Below are positions 37,623-46,341 of a stretch of DNA of 64,000 nucleotides, piece after piece. The position numbers and the translations under genes were made by a program. The number at the start of each line of letters is the position of its first letter. Position 1 is the first letter of the stretch. Below the pieces are notes generated by a model that was not told the DNA's origin, searched no databases, and worked only from the letters and a program-made list of their open reading frames with translations. Where the stretch lies: positions 124,001 to 188,000 of the forward strand of contig NZ_SRHX01000004.1 of NCBI RefSeq assembly GCF_004565475.1, written 5' to 3'. The DNA comes from Lonepinella koalarum (GTDB lineage: Bacteria > Pseudomonadota > Gammaproteobacteria > Enterobacterales > Pasteurellaceae).

Positions 37623-38570
37623 ATGAAAATCAAGCAATTTTTCCACCGCAGTTTAGCGGTTGTACTAAGTACCGCCTTATCTTTCGGGCTGGCAAGCCAA
37701 GTTCAAGCCAAAGCCGATAGCTTACGCATTGGCTATCAGAAAAATGGACCGTTATTATTATTAAAAAATAGCGGTGATTTAGATAAACGCTTGGCACAGC
37801 AAGGCGTTGAAGTGAAATGGACGGAATTTACTGCTGGTCCTCCTTTATTAGAGGCACTCAATGTAGAATCCATTGATTTTGGCACAACTGGAGGAACGCC
37901 ACCGATTTTTGCTCAAGCGGCTAAAACCGATTTGGTATATGTCGCCTACGATCTGCCGGCCCCCAGCAGTGAAGCAATTATCGTGCCGAAAGACTCGCCA
38001 GCACGAACCGTCGCGGATTTAAAAGGCAAGAAAGTAGCCTTTAATAAGGGATCTAGCGCCCATTATTTGGTGATTAAATCCCTTGAAGAAGCTGGATTAA
38101 AATATGACGATATAGAACCAGTGTTTTTATCGCCATCCGATGCAAGAGCCGCCTTTGAGCGTGGCAGTATTGACGCTTGGGCGATTTGGGATCCTTTCTT
38201 TGCAGTAGCTGAAGAACAACTACAACCACGTATTTTGCGTAATGGCGTTGATCAATATTCCTTTTATTTATCCAGTCGTAACTATGTTACGGAAAATCCT
38301 GACATCATTGAGATTGTGATCGATGAACTCAATAAAGTAGGTAAATGGATTGAAGCTAACCCAGAACAAGCCTCTAAAGAGTTTAACAAATTTTTAGGGC
38401 TGTCCTATGAAATCAGCCATAAAACCGTGACTAGACGTAATTATGGTACGCAATTTCTCACTGATGAGATAGTAGCAACTCAACAAAAAATTGCTGATGT
38501 GTTTACTGATCTAGAATTGATACCCGTAAAAGTAAACATTAAAGATGTGGTATGGACGCCAGCTAAGTAA
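37623..38570 (+). CDS. SsuA copy 3, divergent binding pocket
   Basis: A 315-residue SsuA paralogue with signal peptide (cleavage near SQVQA). It departs from the other three in ligand-facing segments: WTEFTAGPPLLEALN instead of WTEFPGGPQLLEGLN, and GTTGGTPPIF instead of GVTGETPPVF (GMTG in copy 4). It lacks the extra residues around the DNH.FYLS stretch that the other copies share (RNGVDQYSFYLS). The rest of the fold is intact, so it probably binds a different sulfonate. A hairpin follows. Confidence 0.85.
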   Translation: MKIKQFFHRSLAVVLSTALSFGLASQVQAKADSLRIGYQKNGPLLLLKNSGDLDKRLAQQGVEVKWTEFTAGPPLLEALNVESIDFGTTGGTPPIFAQAAKTDLVYVAYDLPAPSSEAIIVPKDSPARTVADLKGKKVAFNKGSSAHYLVIKSLEEAGLKYDDIEPVFLSPSDARAAFERGSIDAWAIWDPFFAVAEEQLQPRILRNGVDQYSFYLSSRNYVTENPDIIEIVIDELNKVGKWIEANPEQASKEFNKFLGLSYEISHKTVTRRNYGTQFLTDEIVATQQKIADVFTDLELIPVKVNIKDVVWTPAK

Positions 38571-38591
38571 TTTTTAGCGCTTACTTTTGCT

Positions 38592-38620
38592 TTTCCCCAC
38601 TAGCTGGGGGAAATAATTTT
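38592..38620 (+). terminator. terminator-like hairpin after ssuA copy 3
   Basis: TTTCCCC (38592-38598) pairs with GGGGAAA (38607-38613), then TAATTTTTA. It separates the copy 2-3 transcript from the promoter region of copy 4. Confidence 0.6.
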
Positions 38621-38705
38621 TAGTTATATAACATGATTTTTTATTCTTTTTTATCTGGTTTATTTTATGCGTAAAATAAATCTCATTCAGCGAATTCGTT
38701 GAATG
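38621..38705 (+). promoter_or_regulatory. regulatory region of ssuA copy 4 (duplicate of that of copy 1)
   Basis: TAGTTATA (38621) and TATGCGTAAA (38666) are 45 bp apart, exactly as before copy 1, with alignable T-rich sequence in between. A near-perfect 22-bp palindrome follows at 38684-38705 (CATTCA/TGAATG arms around CGAATTCG) where copy 1 has a different inverted repeat. GTTATATAAC (38623-38632) is a further palindrome. Confidence 0.55.
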
Positions 38706-38736
38706 TATTTAAATACTCTCACCTAAGGAGCAGATT

Positions 38737-39690
38737 ATGAAAAAATTACCTTTTTTACACCGCGGTTTAACCGCCCTTGTAGCAGCTGTGATTTCTCTTG
38801 TCACATTCAGCACTGCCTATGCGGATACCTTACGCATCGGCTATCAAAAATATGGTCCGTTGGTGTTATTAAAAGACAATGGGACTTTGGAGAAGCGTTT
38901 AAGTGAGCAAGGTGTTGAAGTGAAATGGACAGAGTTTCCGGGTGGTCCACAACTGCTTGAAGGGTTAAATGTGGGGTCAGTAGATTTCGGTATGACGGGA
39001 GAAACCCCTCCTGTATTTGCTCAAGCCGCCAAAGCCGATCTGGTATATGTGGCTTATGATGTGCCGGCCCCGACTAGTGAAGCGATTTTAGTACCAAAAG
39101 ATTCACCAATTCAATCAGTAGCAGATCTAAAAGGTAAAAAAGTGGCGCTGAATAAAGGCTCAAATGTGCATTATTTATTAGTCCGAGCGTTAGAAAGTGT
39201 GGGCTTAACATATGCTGATGTACAACCCGTTTATCTTGCTCCATCTGATGCCCGTGCTGCCTTTGAGCGTGGATCAGTGGATGCCTGGGTAATTTGGGAT
39301 CCGTTCCAAGCTGCGGCTGAAGAACAGTTGCAAGCACGTACTTTACGTGATGGTACAAATCTGGTGGACAATCATCAGTTCTATTTATCTACTCGCAATT
39401 ATGCCAATAATAATCCTGAAATCATCAAAATTTTGATTGAGGAAGTGGATAAAACCGGAAACTGGATCAAATCGAATTTAGATGAAGCCACCGATTTAGT
39501 TGCGCCAATTTTTGGTCTATCTCGTGAAATCGCGTATAAAGCCGTAGCAAGACAAGGTAATGAAGCCCATTTTATTACCGATAATGTGGTCAATGCCCAG
39601 CAAAAAATCGCTGACACGTTCACCGATCTGAAACTGATTCCTGTGAAATTGAATATCAGCGAAGTGATTTGGACACCACCCGCAAATTAA
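38737..39690 (+). CDS. sulfonate ABC transporter binding protein, SsuA copy 4
   Basis: A 317-residue SsuA paralogue with signal peptide (cleavage near STAYA). The mature start GYQKYGPLVLLKDNG groups it with copy 3 but the pocket segments WTEFPGGPQLLEGLN and GMTGETPPVFAQ follow copies 1-2, so it looks intermediate. It lies 74 bp before ssuD under its own regulatory region and is likely the copy transcribed with ssuDCB. An uptake-signal core follows the stop codon. Confidence 0.88.
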   Translation: MKKLPFLHRGLTALVAAVISLVTFSTAYADTLRIGYQKYGPLVLLKDNGTLEKRLSEQGVEVKWTEFPGGPQLLEGLNVGSVDFGMTGETPPVFAQAAKADLVYVAYDVPAPTSEAILVPKDSPIQSVADLKGKKVALNKGSNVHYLLVRALESVGLTYADVQPVYLAPSDARAAFERGSVDAWVIWDPFQAAAEEQLQARTLRDGTNLVDNHQFYLSTRNYANNNPEIIKILIEEVDKTGNWIKSNLDEATDLVAPIFGLSREIAYKAVARQGNEAHFITDNVVNAQQKIADTFTDLKLIPVKLNISEVIWTPPAN

Positions 39691-39764
39691 ACACAATGAT
39701 TTTTAACCGCACTTTGGTCAAATGACCTAAGTTATTTTAAATTTACTAAACAGAGGAAACCCTA

Positions 39765-40916
39765 ATGAGTCTTAATATTTTTTGGTTTTTACCAACCCAT
39801 GGCGATGGCAGATACCTAGGTACAAGTGAAGGTGGTCGTACAGTAGATCATTCCTATTTAAGCCAAATTGCCCAAGCAGCAGATCACCTAGGTTATGGTG
39901 GTGTACTTATCCCGACAGGACGTTCTTGTGAAGATTCTTGGCTAGTGGCATCATCCCTTATTCCATTAACCAAACGACTAAAATTTCTGGTCGCCCTGCG
40001 CCCGGGTATTATATCACCAACAGTTGCCGCCCGTCAGGCAGCAACACTAGATCGTTTATCTAACGGACGTGCCCTATTTAATCTGGTAACGGGAGGTTCG
40101 CCTGATGAATTAGCCGGAGATGGGTTACATTTATCCCATGCTGAACGTTATGAAGCGTCTGCCGAATTTACCCGTATCTGGCGTAAATTGCTGGTTGGCG
40201 AAACGGTGGATTTCAATGGCAAACATATTCAGGTGAAAGGGGCAAAAATTATTTATCCTCCTATTCAGCAGCCTCACCCTCCTTTATATTTCGGTGGTTC
40301 TTCTGAAGCGGCGCAAGAATTGGCGGCAGAACAGGTAGAACTTTATCTCACTTGGGGAGAACCACCTGCGGCTGTGGCAGAAAAAATTGCACAGGTACGC
40401 GAAAAAGCCGCCAAACATGGACGTACGGTACGATTTGGGATTCGTTTGCATGTGATTGTGCGGGAAACCAATGAAGAAGCTTGGGCTGCCGCAGATAAAC
40501 TTATCGCCCATTTAGATCAAGATACGATTGATCGTGCCAGAGAATCCCTATCCCATTATGATTCTGTCGGACAACAACGTATGTTGGCATTACATAATGG
40601 CACAAAAGATAATTTAGAGATTTATCCTAATCTTTGGGCCGGCGTTGGTCTAGCTCGTGGTGGGGCGGGCACGGCTTTAGTGGGAGATGCACAAACTGTT
40701 GCCGCAAGGATCAAAGAATATGCTGCTCTTGGTATTGATACTTTTGTATTCTCAGGTTACCCGCATTTGGAAGAATCCTATCGAGTAGCTGAGCTGTTAT
40801 TCCCGTTATTAGATGTAGCAAAACCCGAAGAACCAAAGCGTATTGGCAATATTAAAGCCTATGGCGAAATCGTGGCTAACGACTTTCTTCCCAATACTGC
40901 GGTTTCTGAAAGTTAA
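39765..40916 (+). CDS. ssuD: FMNH2-dependent alkanesulfonate monooxygenase
   Basis: A 383-residue flavin-dependent monooxygenase of the luciferase-like family that splits alkanesulfonates into aldehyde and sulfite. It aligns with E. coli SsuD throughout ([65 protein letters not shown]). It needs reduced FMN from a reductase, yet no ssuE homologue is in this window. AGAGGAAACC precedes the start. ssuC follows 39 bp later. Confidence 0.96.
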   Translation: MSLNIFWFLPTHGDGRYLGTSEGGRTVDHSYLSQIAQAADHLGYGGVLIPTGRSCEDSWLVASSLIPLTKRLKFLVALRPGIISPTVAARQAATLDRLSNGRALFNLVTGGSPDELAGDGLHLSHAERYEASAEFTRIWRKLLVGETVDFNGKHIQVKGAKIIYPPIQQPHPPLYFGGSSEAAQELAAEQVELYLTWGEPPAAVAEKIAQVREKAAKHGRTVRFGIRLHVIVRETNEEAWAAADKLIAHLDQDTIDRARESLSHYDSVGQQRMLALHNGTKDNLEIYPNLWAGVGLARGGAGTALVGDAQTVAARIKEYAALGIDTFVFSGYPHLEESYRVAELLFPLLDVAKPEEPKRIGNIKAYGEIVANDFLPNTAVSES

Positions 40917-40955
40917 TTAATCATCTGGAAAAAATAAAAACTTGTTGAGGTAAAA

Positions 40956-41747
40956 ATGAGTAAGACAACCTTTAATAAATGGGCGATTAGCCTTGCGCCT
41001 TGGGTTTTGCCGGTGGTATTACTGATCGCATGGCAATTAGCAGTAAGCAGTGGCTGGTTATCCGATCGGATCTTGCCTGCACCAAGCACTGTGGTTGCGG
41101 CTGGCTGGACATTATTACAATCAGGCGAAATCTGGCATCATTTAGCCATTAGCGGACAACGTGCAATTATCGGCTTTGTCATCGGTGGCAGTATTGGGCT
41201 GTTGCTGGGCTTTATTACGGGCTTGTCAAAATGGGGGGAACGTTTTATCGATAGTACCGTACAGATGATCCGCAATGTTCCCCATTTAGCCTTGATCCCT
41301 TTAGTCATTTTATGGTTTGGCATTGATGAAACCGCCAAAGTATTTTTAGTTGCTTTGGGTACACTGTTTCCTATTTATATCAATACCTACCACGGTATCC
41401 GTAATGTGGATACGGCATTGGTGGAAATGGCTCGCAGTTACGGATTAAAAAGCTTTGCCTTATTCCGACAAGTGATTTTACCGGGAGCATTACCGTCTAT
41501 TCTAGTTGGTGTACGTTTTGCACTTGGTTTAATGTGGCTTACCCTAATTGTGGCGGAAACTATTTCTGCCAATAGTGGAATTGGTTATCTAGCTATGAAT
41601 GCTCGTGAGTTTTTACAAACCGATGTGGTAGTACTGGCAATTTTACTTTATGCTGTACTAGGAAAATTAGCCGATGTAGCGGCTCGTAGCCTAGAACGTG
41701 TTTGGTTACGCTGGCATCCAGCCTATCAAATTAAGGTGGGTGAATAA
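40956..41747 (+). CDS. ssuC: alkanesulfonate ABC transporter permease
   Basis: A 263-residue inner-membrane permease with about six transmembrane helices and the cytoplasmic EAA-like loop [27 protein letters not shown]. Highly similar to E. coli SsuC. It should work with SsuB and receive substrate from any of the four SsuA proteins. Its stop overlaps the ssuB start by one base (TAATG). Confidence 0.95.
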   Translation: MSKTTFNKWAISLAPWVLPVVLLIAWQLAVSSGWLSDRILPAPSTVVAAGWTLLQSGEIWHHLAISGQRAIIGFVIGGSIGLLLGFITGLSKWGERFIDSTVQMIRNVPHLALIPLVILWFGIDETAKVFLVALGTLFPIYINTYHGIRNVDTALVEMARSYGLKSFALFRQVILPGALPSILVGVRFALGLMWLTLIVAETISANSGIGYLAMNAREFLQTDVVVLAILLYAVLGKLADVAARSLERVWLRWHPAYQIKVGE

Positions 41748-42520
41748 TGAGCAAACTAAACTCTCAGCGTCAAGAAGGTATTTCCTTGTCCATTAATAAA
41801 ATTGAAAAAACTTTTGGTGAGCGTCAGGTATTAAAAGGTATTGATTTACACATTCCGGCGGGTCAATTTGTGGCGATTGTAGGTCGCAGCGGCTGTGGTA
41901 AAAGTACCTTACTACGTCTTTTGGCTGGATTGGATCAACCTACCACTGGTCAGTTACTGACTGATACAGGTTCACTGAGTGAGGTTAACCAGGATATCCG
42001 TCTGATGTTTCAGGATTCTCGCCTGTTGCCTTGGAAAAAAGTAATTGATAATGTAGGCTTAGGGCTATCTTCCCATTGGCAGGAAAAAGCCCATAAAGCA
42101 CTGGCGGAAGTTGGTCTGGCAGATCGTGCCAATGAATGGCCATCCGCGTTATCCGGTGGACAAAAACAACGTGTAGCATTAGCTCGTGCCTTAATCCATC
42201 GTCCACGTCTATTATTGCTTGATGAACCATTAGGCGCATTAGATGCTCTAACACGTATTGAAATGCAACAACTGATTGAACGCCTGTGGCAACAACATGG
42301 TTTCACTGTATTGTTAGTCACTCATGATGTAGCCGAAGCCGTAGCGGTGGCAGATCGCGTCATTTTAATTGAAGAAGGACAAATTGGTCTTGATCTTAAT
42401 GTACACCTCATGCGTCCGCGTTCTCACGGTTCACCACAATTAGCCGAGCTGGAAACCCAAGTACTCGACCGAGTATTAATGAGGACAGACGAAGCCGTAT
42501 CAGGGTTAGTAAAAATATAA
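41747..42520 (+). CDS. ssuB: alkanesulfonate ABC transporter ATPase
   Basis: A 257-residue ATPase subunit: Walker [11 protein letters not shown]-loop [10 protein letters not shown], signature [11 protein letters not shown], Walker [13 protein letters not shown] and the H-loop VTHD. Translationally coupled to ssuC. It ends the locus, followed by a Rho-independent terminator. The gene order ssuA(x4)-D-C-B differs from E. coli ssuEADCB only by the amplified ssuA and the missing ssuE. Confidence 0.95.
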   Translation: MSKLNSQRQEGISLSINKIEKTFGERQVLKGIDLHIPAGQFVAIVGRSGCGKSTLLRLLAGLDQPTTGQLLTDTGSLSEVNQDIRLMFQDSRLLPWKKVIDNVGLGLSSHWQEKAHKALAEVGLADRANEWPSALSGGQKQRVALARALIHRPRLLLLDEPLGALDALTRIEMQQLIERLWQQHGFTVLLVTHDVAEAVAVADRVILIEEGQIGLDLNVHLMRPRSHGSPQLAELETQVLDRVLMRTDEAVSGLVKI

Positions 42521-42543
42521 TCGCACTAACTCAATGCTAATAA

Positions 42544-42578
42544 AAAAGTACAGCCAAAATTAACTGTACTTTTTTTTG
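42544..42578 (+). terminator. Rho-independent terminator after ssuB
   Basis: AAAAGTACAG (42544-42553) pairs perfectly with CTGTACTTTT (42564-42573), followed by a T run. Confidence 0.9.
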
Positions 42579-42654
42579 TATGGTTTTTTTATTTATATCC
42601 ATTACCCTATCTATTATAATATATTTTAAAATAATGATACTCATAGGGGAAAAT

Positions 42655-43281
42655 ATGGAATTATCTATCTATCTACAATTTTTTATGGGGCTTATCGCAC
42701 TCGTCAATCCGATCGGTGTAACCCCTATTTTCTATTCAATGACTGCAGAGCAAACAAGAGAACAACAGAATCGTACTGCTGCCATCACTTGTTTTTCTAT
42801 TGTGGTAATTTTATTAGTCAGTTTCTTTTTTGGTAATTTCATTTTAGACACATTCAACATCTCCATTGATTCTTTCCGAATTGCTGGTGGTGGTGTGGTC
42901 GCTATGATTGCGTTAACCATGATTAATGGTAAAATCGGGGAACATAAAATCAATAAAGAAGAAAAGAATGAAAATTTTGACGATTATAACAATATTGCCG
43001 TGGTGCCTTTAGCTATGCCAATTATGGCTGGACCGGGGTCAATTAGCGCGACGATTGTATTTGGTTCAACTCAGCATACCTTAACCAGCTATCTGTATTC
43101 TTCCCTTACCATCGTTTTATTTGGTTTGGGTTGTTACATTCTATTCCGTTATTCTAAACCGGTAATTAAAAAATTAGGTAAAACCGGATCAAACGTCATT
43201 ACACGTATTATGGGGCTGTTGTTGATGTCATTGGGGGTTGAAATTATTACCACGGGATTAAGAAATATGGGGGTATTTTAA
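42655..43281 (+). CDS. ychE: MarC family inner-membrane protein, YchE-like
   Basis: A 208-residue membrane protein with six predicted helices of the MarC/UPF0056 family. FIGLxALVNPxG appears as FMGLIALVNPIG, FGISIDSFRIAGG as FNISIDSFRIAGG, and the second repeat has VVPLAMPIMAGPGSIS and ITRIMGLLLMSLGVE. It aligns best with E. coli YchE. The biological role is unknown; MarC itself is not the drug pump once supposed. The start at 42655 has AGGGGAAA upstream; the frame remains open 75 bp further up into the terminator, which I reject. Confidence 0.9.
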   Translation: MELSIYLQFFMGLIALVNPIGVTPIFYSMTAEQTREQQNRTAAITCFSIVVILLVSFFFGNFILDTFNISIDSFRIAGGGVVAMIALTMINGKIGEHKINKEEKNENFDDYNNIAVVPLAMPIMAGPGSISATIVFGSTQHTLTSYLYSSLTIVLFGLGCYILFRYSKPVIKKLGKTGSNVITRIMGLLLMSLGVEIITTGLRNMGVF

Positions 43282-43299
43282 TCAGCAAACCTAATTAAC

Positions 43300-43330
43300 A
43301 AAGGGATGAGCGTTGTTTGCTCATCCCTTT
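43300..43330. terminator. bidirectional terminator between convergent ychE and deaD
   Basis: AAAGGGATGAGC (43300-43311) pairs perfectly with GCTCATCCCTTT (43319-43330), followed by TTGC on the plus strand. Confidence 0.8.
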
Positions 43331-43349
43331 TGCATTAAGTTAGTTTAAA

Positions 43350-45182
43350 TTAACGCTGACGTTTTTCACGAAATTCTTTACGTCCGCTTTCTTTAAAACT
43401 GCGGTCTTTTTTCTCTGAGAATTTACGCTCACCACGGAAACTGCGTTCGCCACGATCAGTACTGCGATCATTACTACGACGCTTACTGTTATTATTCCCA
43501 CGACGATCTCCACCCTGTGCTTCACTCACAAAAGTCATACGAATCTGTTTGTTCAACACGCGAGTTTTACTAAAGGTCTGTAACAATTCTTTTGGCATAC
43601 CTTTTGGTAATTCTACCGTTGAATAGTCATCATATAATTTAATGTGACCAATATTACGGCTATCAATGTCGCCTTCGTTAGCAATCGCGCCAACAATATG
43701 ACGTACATCCACCCCATCCGCACGCCCCACTTCGATACGATATAAATCCATTGGTACAGGATTACCATAACCACGGCGTTCAGCACGATCATTTCTATCA
43801 CGACGGTCATTGCGATCACCACGGCGATCATCACGATCACGGCTTGAGCGTTTTTCCATCGGTGGATCAGGTGGAAGAATTAATTTTTGTTTGCCTTGTA
43901 ATAACATCAACATGGCTGCTGCAATATCTTCTAAATCTTGATCTGCAGTAAATAAATCTTCAATTAAACCACGATATTTTTCTAAATCATGATGCTCTAA
44001 TTGTTTAGTGATATTACGTACAAATTTCTCACGACGGCAAATCTGTAATTGTTCGTGATTCGGCACACCTACTTCATCAATCGGTTTCTTCATAAGGCGT
44101 TCAATATTGCCTAATAAGCGGCGTTCTCTTGGCTCAACAAAGAGTAAAGCACTGCCAGAACGACCCGCACGACCAGTACGACCGATACGGTGCACATAGC
44201 TTTCCGCATCTAATGGAATATCGTAGTTGACCACAAGGCTGATACGTTCCACATCTAAACCACGAGCTGCCACGTCGGTGGCAACTAAAATATCAAGGCT
44301 ACCATTACGTAAACGATCTAAGGTTTGCTCACGAGCTTGTTGAGTCATGTCGCCGTTTAACGCCGCTGCACTGAAACCGTGTTTTTCTAATAACTCAGTA
44401 ATATCCATGGTACCCGTTTTAGTACGAGTGAAAATAATCGCCGCATCAAAATCTTCCACTTCTAAGAAACGTAATAAGGCATCATTTTTACGGAATCCAC
44501 GTACATACCAACAGCTTTGAGCAATATCAGGGTTGGTACGTTGGGTGGATTGAATTTTTACTTCTTGCGGATCGGTCATAAAACGCTTGGTTATACGACG
44601 AATCGGATCGGGCATAGTCGCAGAAAATAAAGCCGTTTGATGTTTGGCAGGAAGTTCCGCCATCACGGTTTCCACATCTTCAATAAAGCCCATACGTAAC
44701 ATTTCGTCCGCTTCATCTAACACGATAAATTTCAGTTCAGATAAATCTAAAGTACCACGTTTAATATGATCTAAAATACGTCCCGGTGTTCCCACCACCA
44801 CTTGTGCGCCTTGGCGTAAAGCTCGTAATTGAATGTCATAACGTTGCCCGCCATACAGGGTAGCACTACGCATTCCTTTGGCGTTTTTGGCAAATTGCTC
44901 ACAAGCATCGGCTACTTGAATCGCCAATTCACGGGTGGGTGCCATCACCAACATTTGTGGATGTCTTTGTTCCACATCAATTTGTGCCAATAATGGCAAT
45001 GAAAATGCGGCGGTTTTGCCACTTCCAGTTTGTGCCATACCCAACACATCACGACCATTTAATAGGTGTGGAATACATGCTTGTTGAATCGGTGAAGGGT
45101 TAGTAAAGCCCATTTCTGTGACAGCAGAAAGGATAAATTCTGGCAAGCCTAAGTCGCCAAATGTAATATTTGTTTCAGTCAT
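43350..45182 (-). CDS. deaD: cold-shock DEAD-box RNA helicase DeaD (CsdA)
   Basis: A 610-residue helicase for ribosome assembly and mRNA unwinding at low temperature. Motifs: Q motif [45 protein letters not shown] dimerisation region and an RNA-binding domain ([22 protein letters not shown]) follow, then an Arg/Asp/Ser-rich tail ([14 protein letters not shown] and the C-terminal KKDRSFKES). It ends the pnp-nlpI-deaD cluster, conserved in enteric bacteria. The 121-bp leader carries two hairpins, consistent with structured cold-shock mRNAs. Confidence 0.95.
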   Translation of the reverse strand: MTETNITFGDLGLPEFILSAVTEMGFTNPSPIQQACIPHLLNGRDVLGMAQTGSGKTAAFSLPLLAQIDVEQRHPQMLVMAPTRELAIQVADACEQFAKNAKGMRSATLYGGQRYDIQLRALRQGAQVVVGTPGRILDHIKRGTLDLSELKFIVLDEADEMLRMGFIEDVETVMAELPAKHQTALFSATMPDPIRRITKRFMTDPQEVKIQSTQRTNPDIAQSCWYVRGFRKNDALLRFLEVEDFDAAIIFTRTKTGTMDITELLEKHGFSAAALNGDMTQQAREQTLDRLRNGSLDILVATDVAARGLDVERISLVVNYDIPLDAESYVHRIGRTGRAGRSGSALLFVEPRERRLLGNIERLMKKPIDEVGVPNHEQLQICRREKFVRNITKQLEHHDLEKYRGLIEDLFTADQDLEDIAAAMLMLLQGKQKLILPPDPPMEKRSSRDRDDRRGDRNDRRDRNDRAERRGYGNPVPMDLYRIEVGRADGVDVRHIVGAIANEGDIDSRNIGHIKLYDDYSTVELPKGMPKELLQTFSKTRVLNKQIRMTFVSEAQGGDRRGNNNSKRRSNDRSTDRGERSFRGERKFSEKKDRSFKESGRKEFREKRQR

Positions 45183-45208
45183 TAAAATACTCGAATTATT
45201 CTATTTGT

Positions 45209-45246
45209 TAGGGGTCTTTGACCCTAGGAAAGCTCAATCAGCTTTC
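45209..45246 (-). other. two leader hairpins between nlpI and deaD
   Basis: An imperfect hairpin from TTAGGGGTC and GACCCTAG (45209-45227, one bulge) and GAAAGCT/AGCTTTC (45228-45246) lie in the nlpI-deaD gap. They could be a processing site or part of the deaD 5' structure. Confidence 0.4.
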
Positions 45247-45303
45247 AGTTTGTATAATTAAATTAGCGCAAAAATAACAGAAAAAAACATCGCACTTTTA
45301 CGA

Positions 45304-46251
45304 TTATTTTTTATTTGTATCATTTTGTGTAACTACGTTGTTTTGCTCGCTGGCTTGCATATCTTTCAACTTAGCCAATTCAAACAATGCAAAACGATAC
45401 TCAACGAAATTATACACCTGATTTGCCAATGCCAATTTAAATAAGGTTTCCGCCTCACTCAAATTGCCAGTATTGAGTTTTTGTTTTGCTAGATAAAAAT
45501 AAGTTTCAGTCAAGATTTCCGCATACTCTGAAGATTGCGGATCCACAAAGACCTGCGCCTTATCTAATAAATCTTGTTCTGAAAGTTTGCCCAAATAATA
45601 TTGAACAATAAAAGTCCCCCAGTATTCGGTAGAAAGCTGTGTCGCTCGCTGCGCCAAATGCTGTTTTGCTTCTTCAGGTTTAAATTTAAGCTCATTTAAG
45701 TATAACCAAAGTATGCGATACGGATCTTTTATATCAGCATGGTAGAACTTCAAAAAATCCTGCTGTGCTAGGTTATAACGTGCAGTGTAATAAAAATCTA
45801 AACCGCGGTTTAAATAGGTATATTCATAATTTGGATCTAACTCAAATACCACGTTGAACGCTTCCAACGCCATATCATAATCTTCATCTAATAAAGAATA
45901 TAAACCTAAATAATTGTAAACTGCCGCCGTTTTAGGTTGCAGTGCAAGGGTTTGGGTGAAATCATAACGAGCCAATCCCCAAAGCCCTAAGCTATCGTAA
46001 AGTACGCCACGTTCAAAATGTAAACTTGCACGTTCGTCTTGCGATAGTTGTCCAATAATTAACATTTGGCTAATCCGAGCAATCATCACTTCTTGTTCAA
46101 AGTGAATATTTGGATATTGCTCCGCCAAGGTCACTTTATTTTTTGTTACAAATACACCGCTCGTGCTATTAACACAGCCTGTTAACACAACAACAAAAAG
46201 AAAATTCAGCAGTACTCTGCTGTTTCCAACTAACCTTTTTAGCAATACCAT
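45304..46251 (-). CDS. nlpI: lipoprotein NlpI (TPR adaptor)
   Basis: A 315-residue outer-membrane lipoprotein with lipobox LTGC (Cys 26) and TPR helices including RGVLYDSLGLWGLARYDFTQTLAL, NYLGLYSLLDEDYDMALEAFN and YLNRGLDFYYTARYNLAQQDFL. In E. coli NlpI organises peptidoglycan hydrolases and guides Prc protease. The N-terminal region before the hydrophobic core is longer than in E. coli, so an internal start is possible, but no better ribosome site is visible. It lies between pnp and deaD as in E. coli. Confidence 0.93.
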   Translation of the reverse strand: MVLLKRLVGNSRVLLNFLFVVVLTGCVNSTSGVFVTKNKVTLAEQYPNIHFEQEVMIARISQMLIIGQLSQDERASLHFERGVLYDSLGLWGLARYDFTQTLALQPKTAAVYNYLGLYSLLDEDYDMALEAFNVVFELDPNYEYTYLNRGLDFYYTARYNLAQQDFLKFYHADIKDPYRILWLYLNELKFKPEEAKQHLAQRATQLSTEYWGTFIVQYYLGKLSEQDLLDKAQVFVDPQSSEYAEILTETYFYLAKQKLNTGNLSEAETLFKLALANQVYNFVEYRFALFELAKLKDMQASEQNNVVTQNDTNKK

Positions 46252-46293
46252 TGCCTATAATGCCTTCATTAGACAAAAAATTGTGAGAAATAA

Positions 46294-46327
46294 ACCGCAC
46301 TTTAAGTACTAAAGCATAAAGTGCGGT
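46294..46327 (-). terminator. uptake-signal hairpin between pnp and nlpI
   Basis: ACCGCACTTTA (46294-46304) and TAAAGTGCGGT (46317-46327) are perfect inverted copies of the uptake signal. Read on the minus strand the hairpin is followed by TTATTTCTC, so it may partly end pnp transcription. Confidence 0.65.
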
Positions 46328-46341
46328 CAATATTTTACAAA

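Noticed and set aside
38684-38705. 22-bp palindrome before ssuA copy 4 as a recombination site
   Set aside because: No recombinase gene or second copy in the window; its place just after the shared promoter block favours an operator or leader hairpin.
35632-39690. Tandem repeats suggesting a mobile element
   Set aside because: The repeats are four diverged ssuA coding genes with signal peptides; there is no transposase, terminal inverted repeat or target duplication.
43340-43951. Several small frames opposite or within the 3' part of deaD
   Set aside because: They arise from the repetitive Arg/Asp-rich tail codons and lack ribosome sites.
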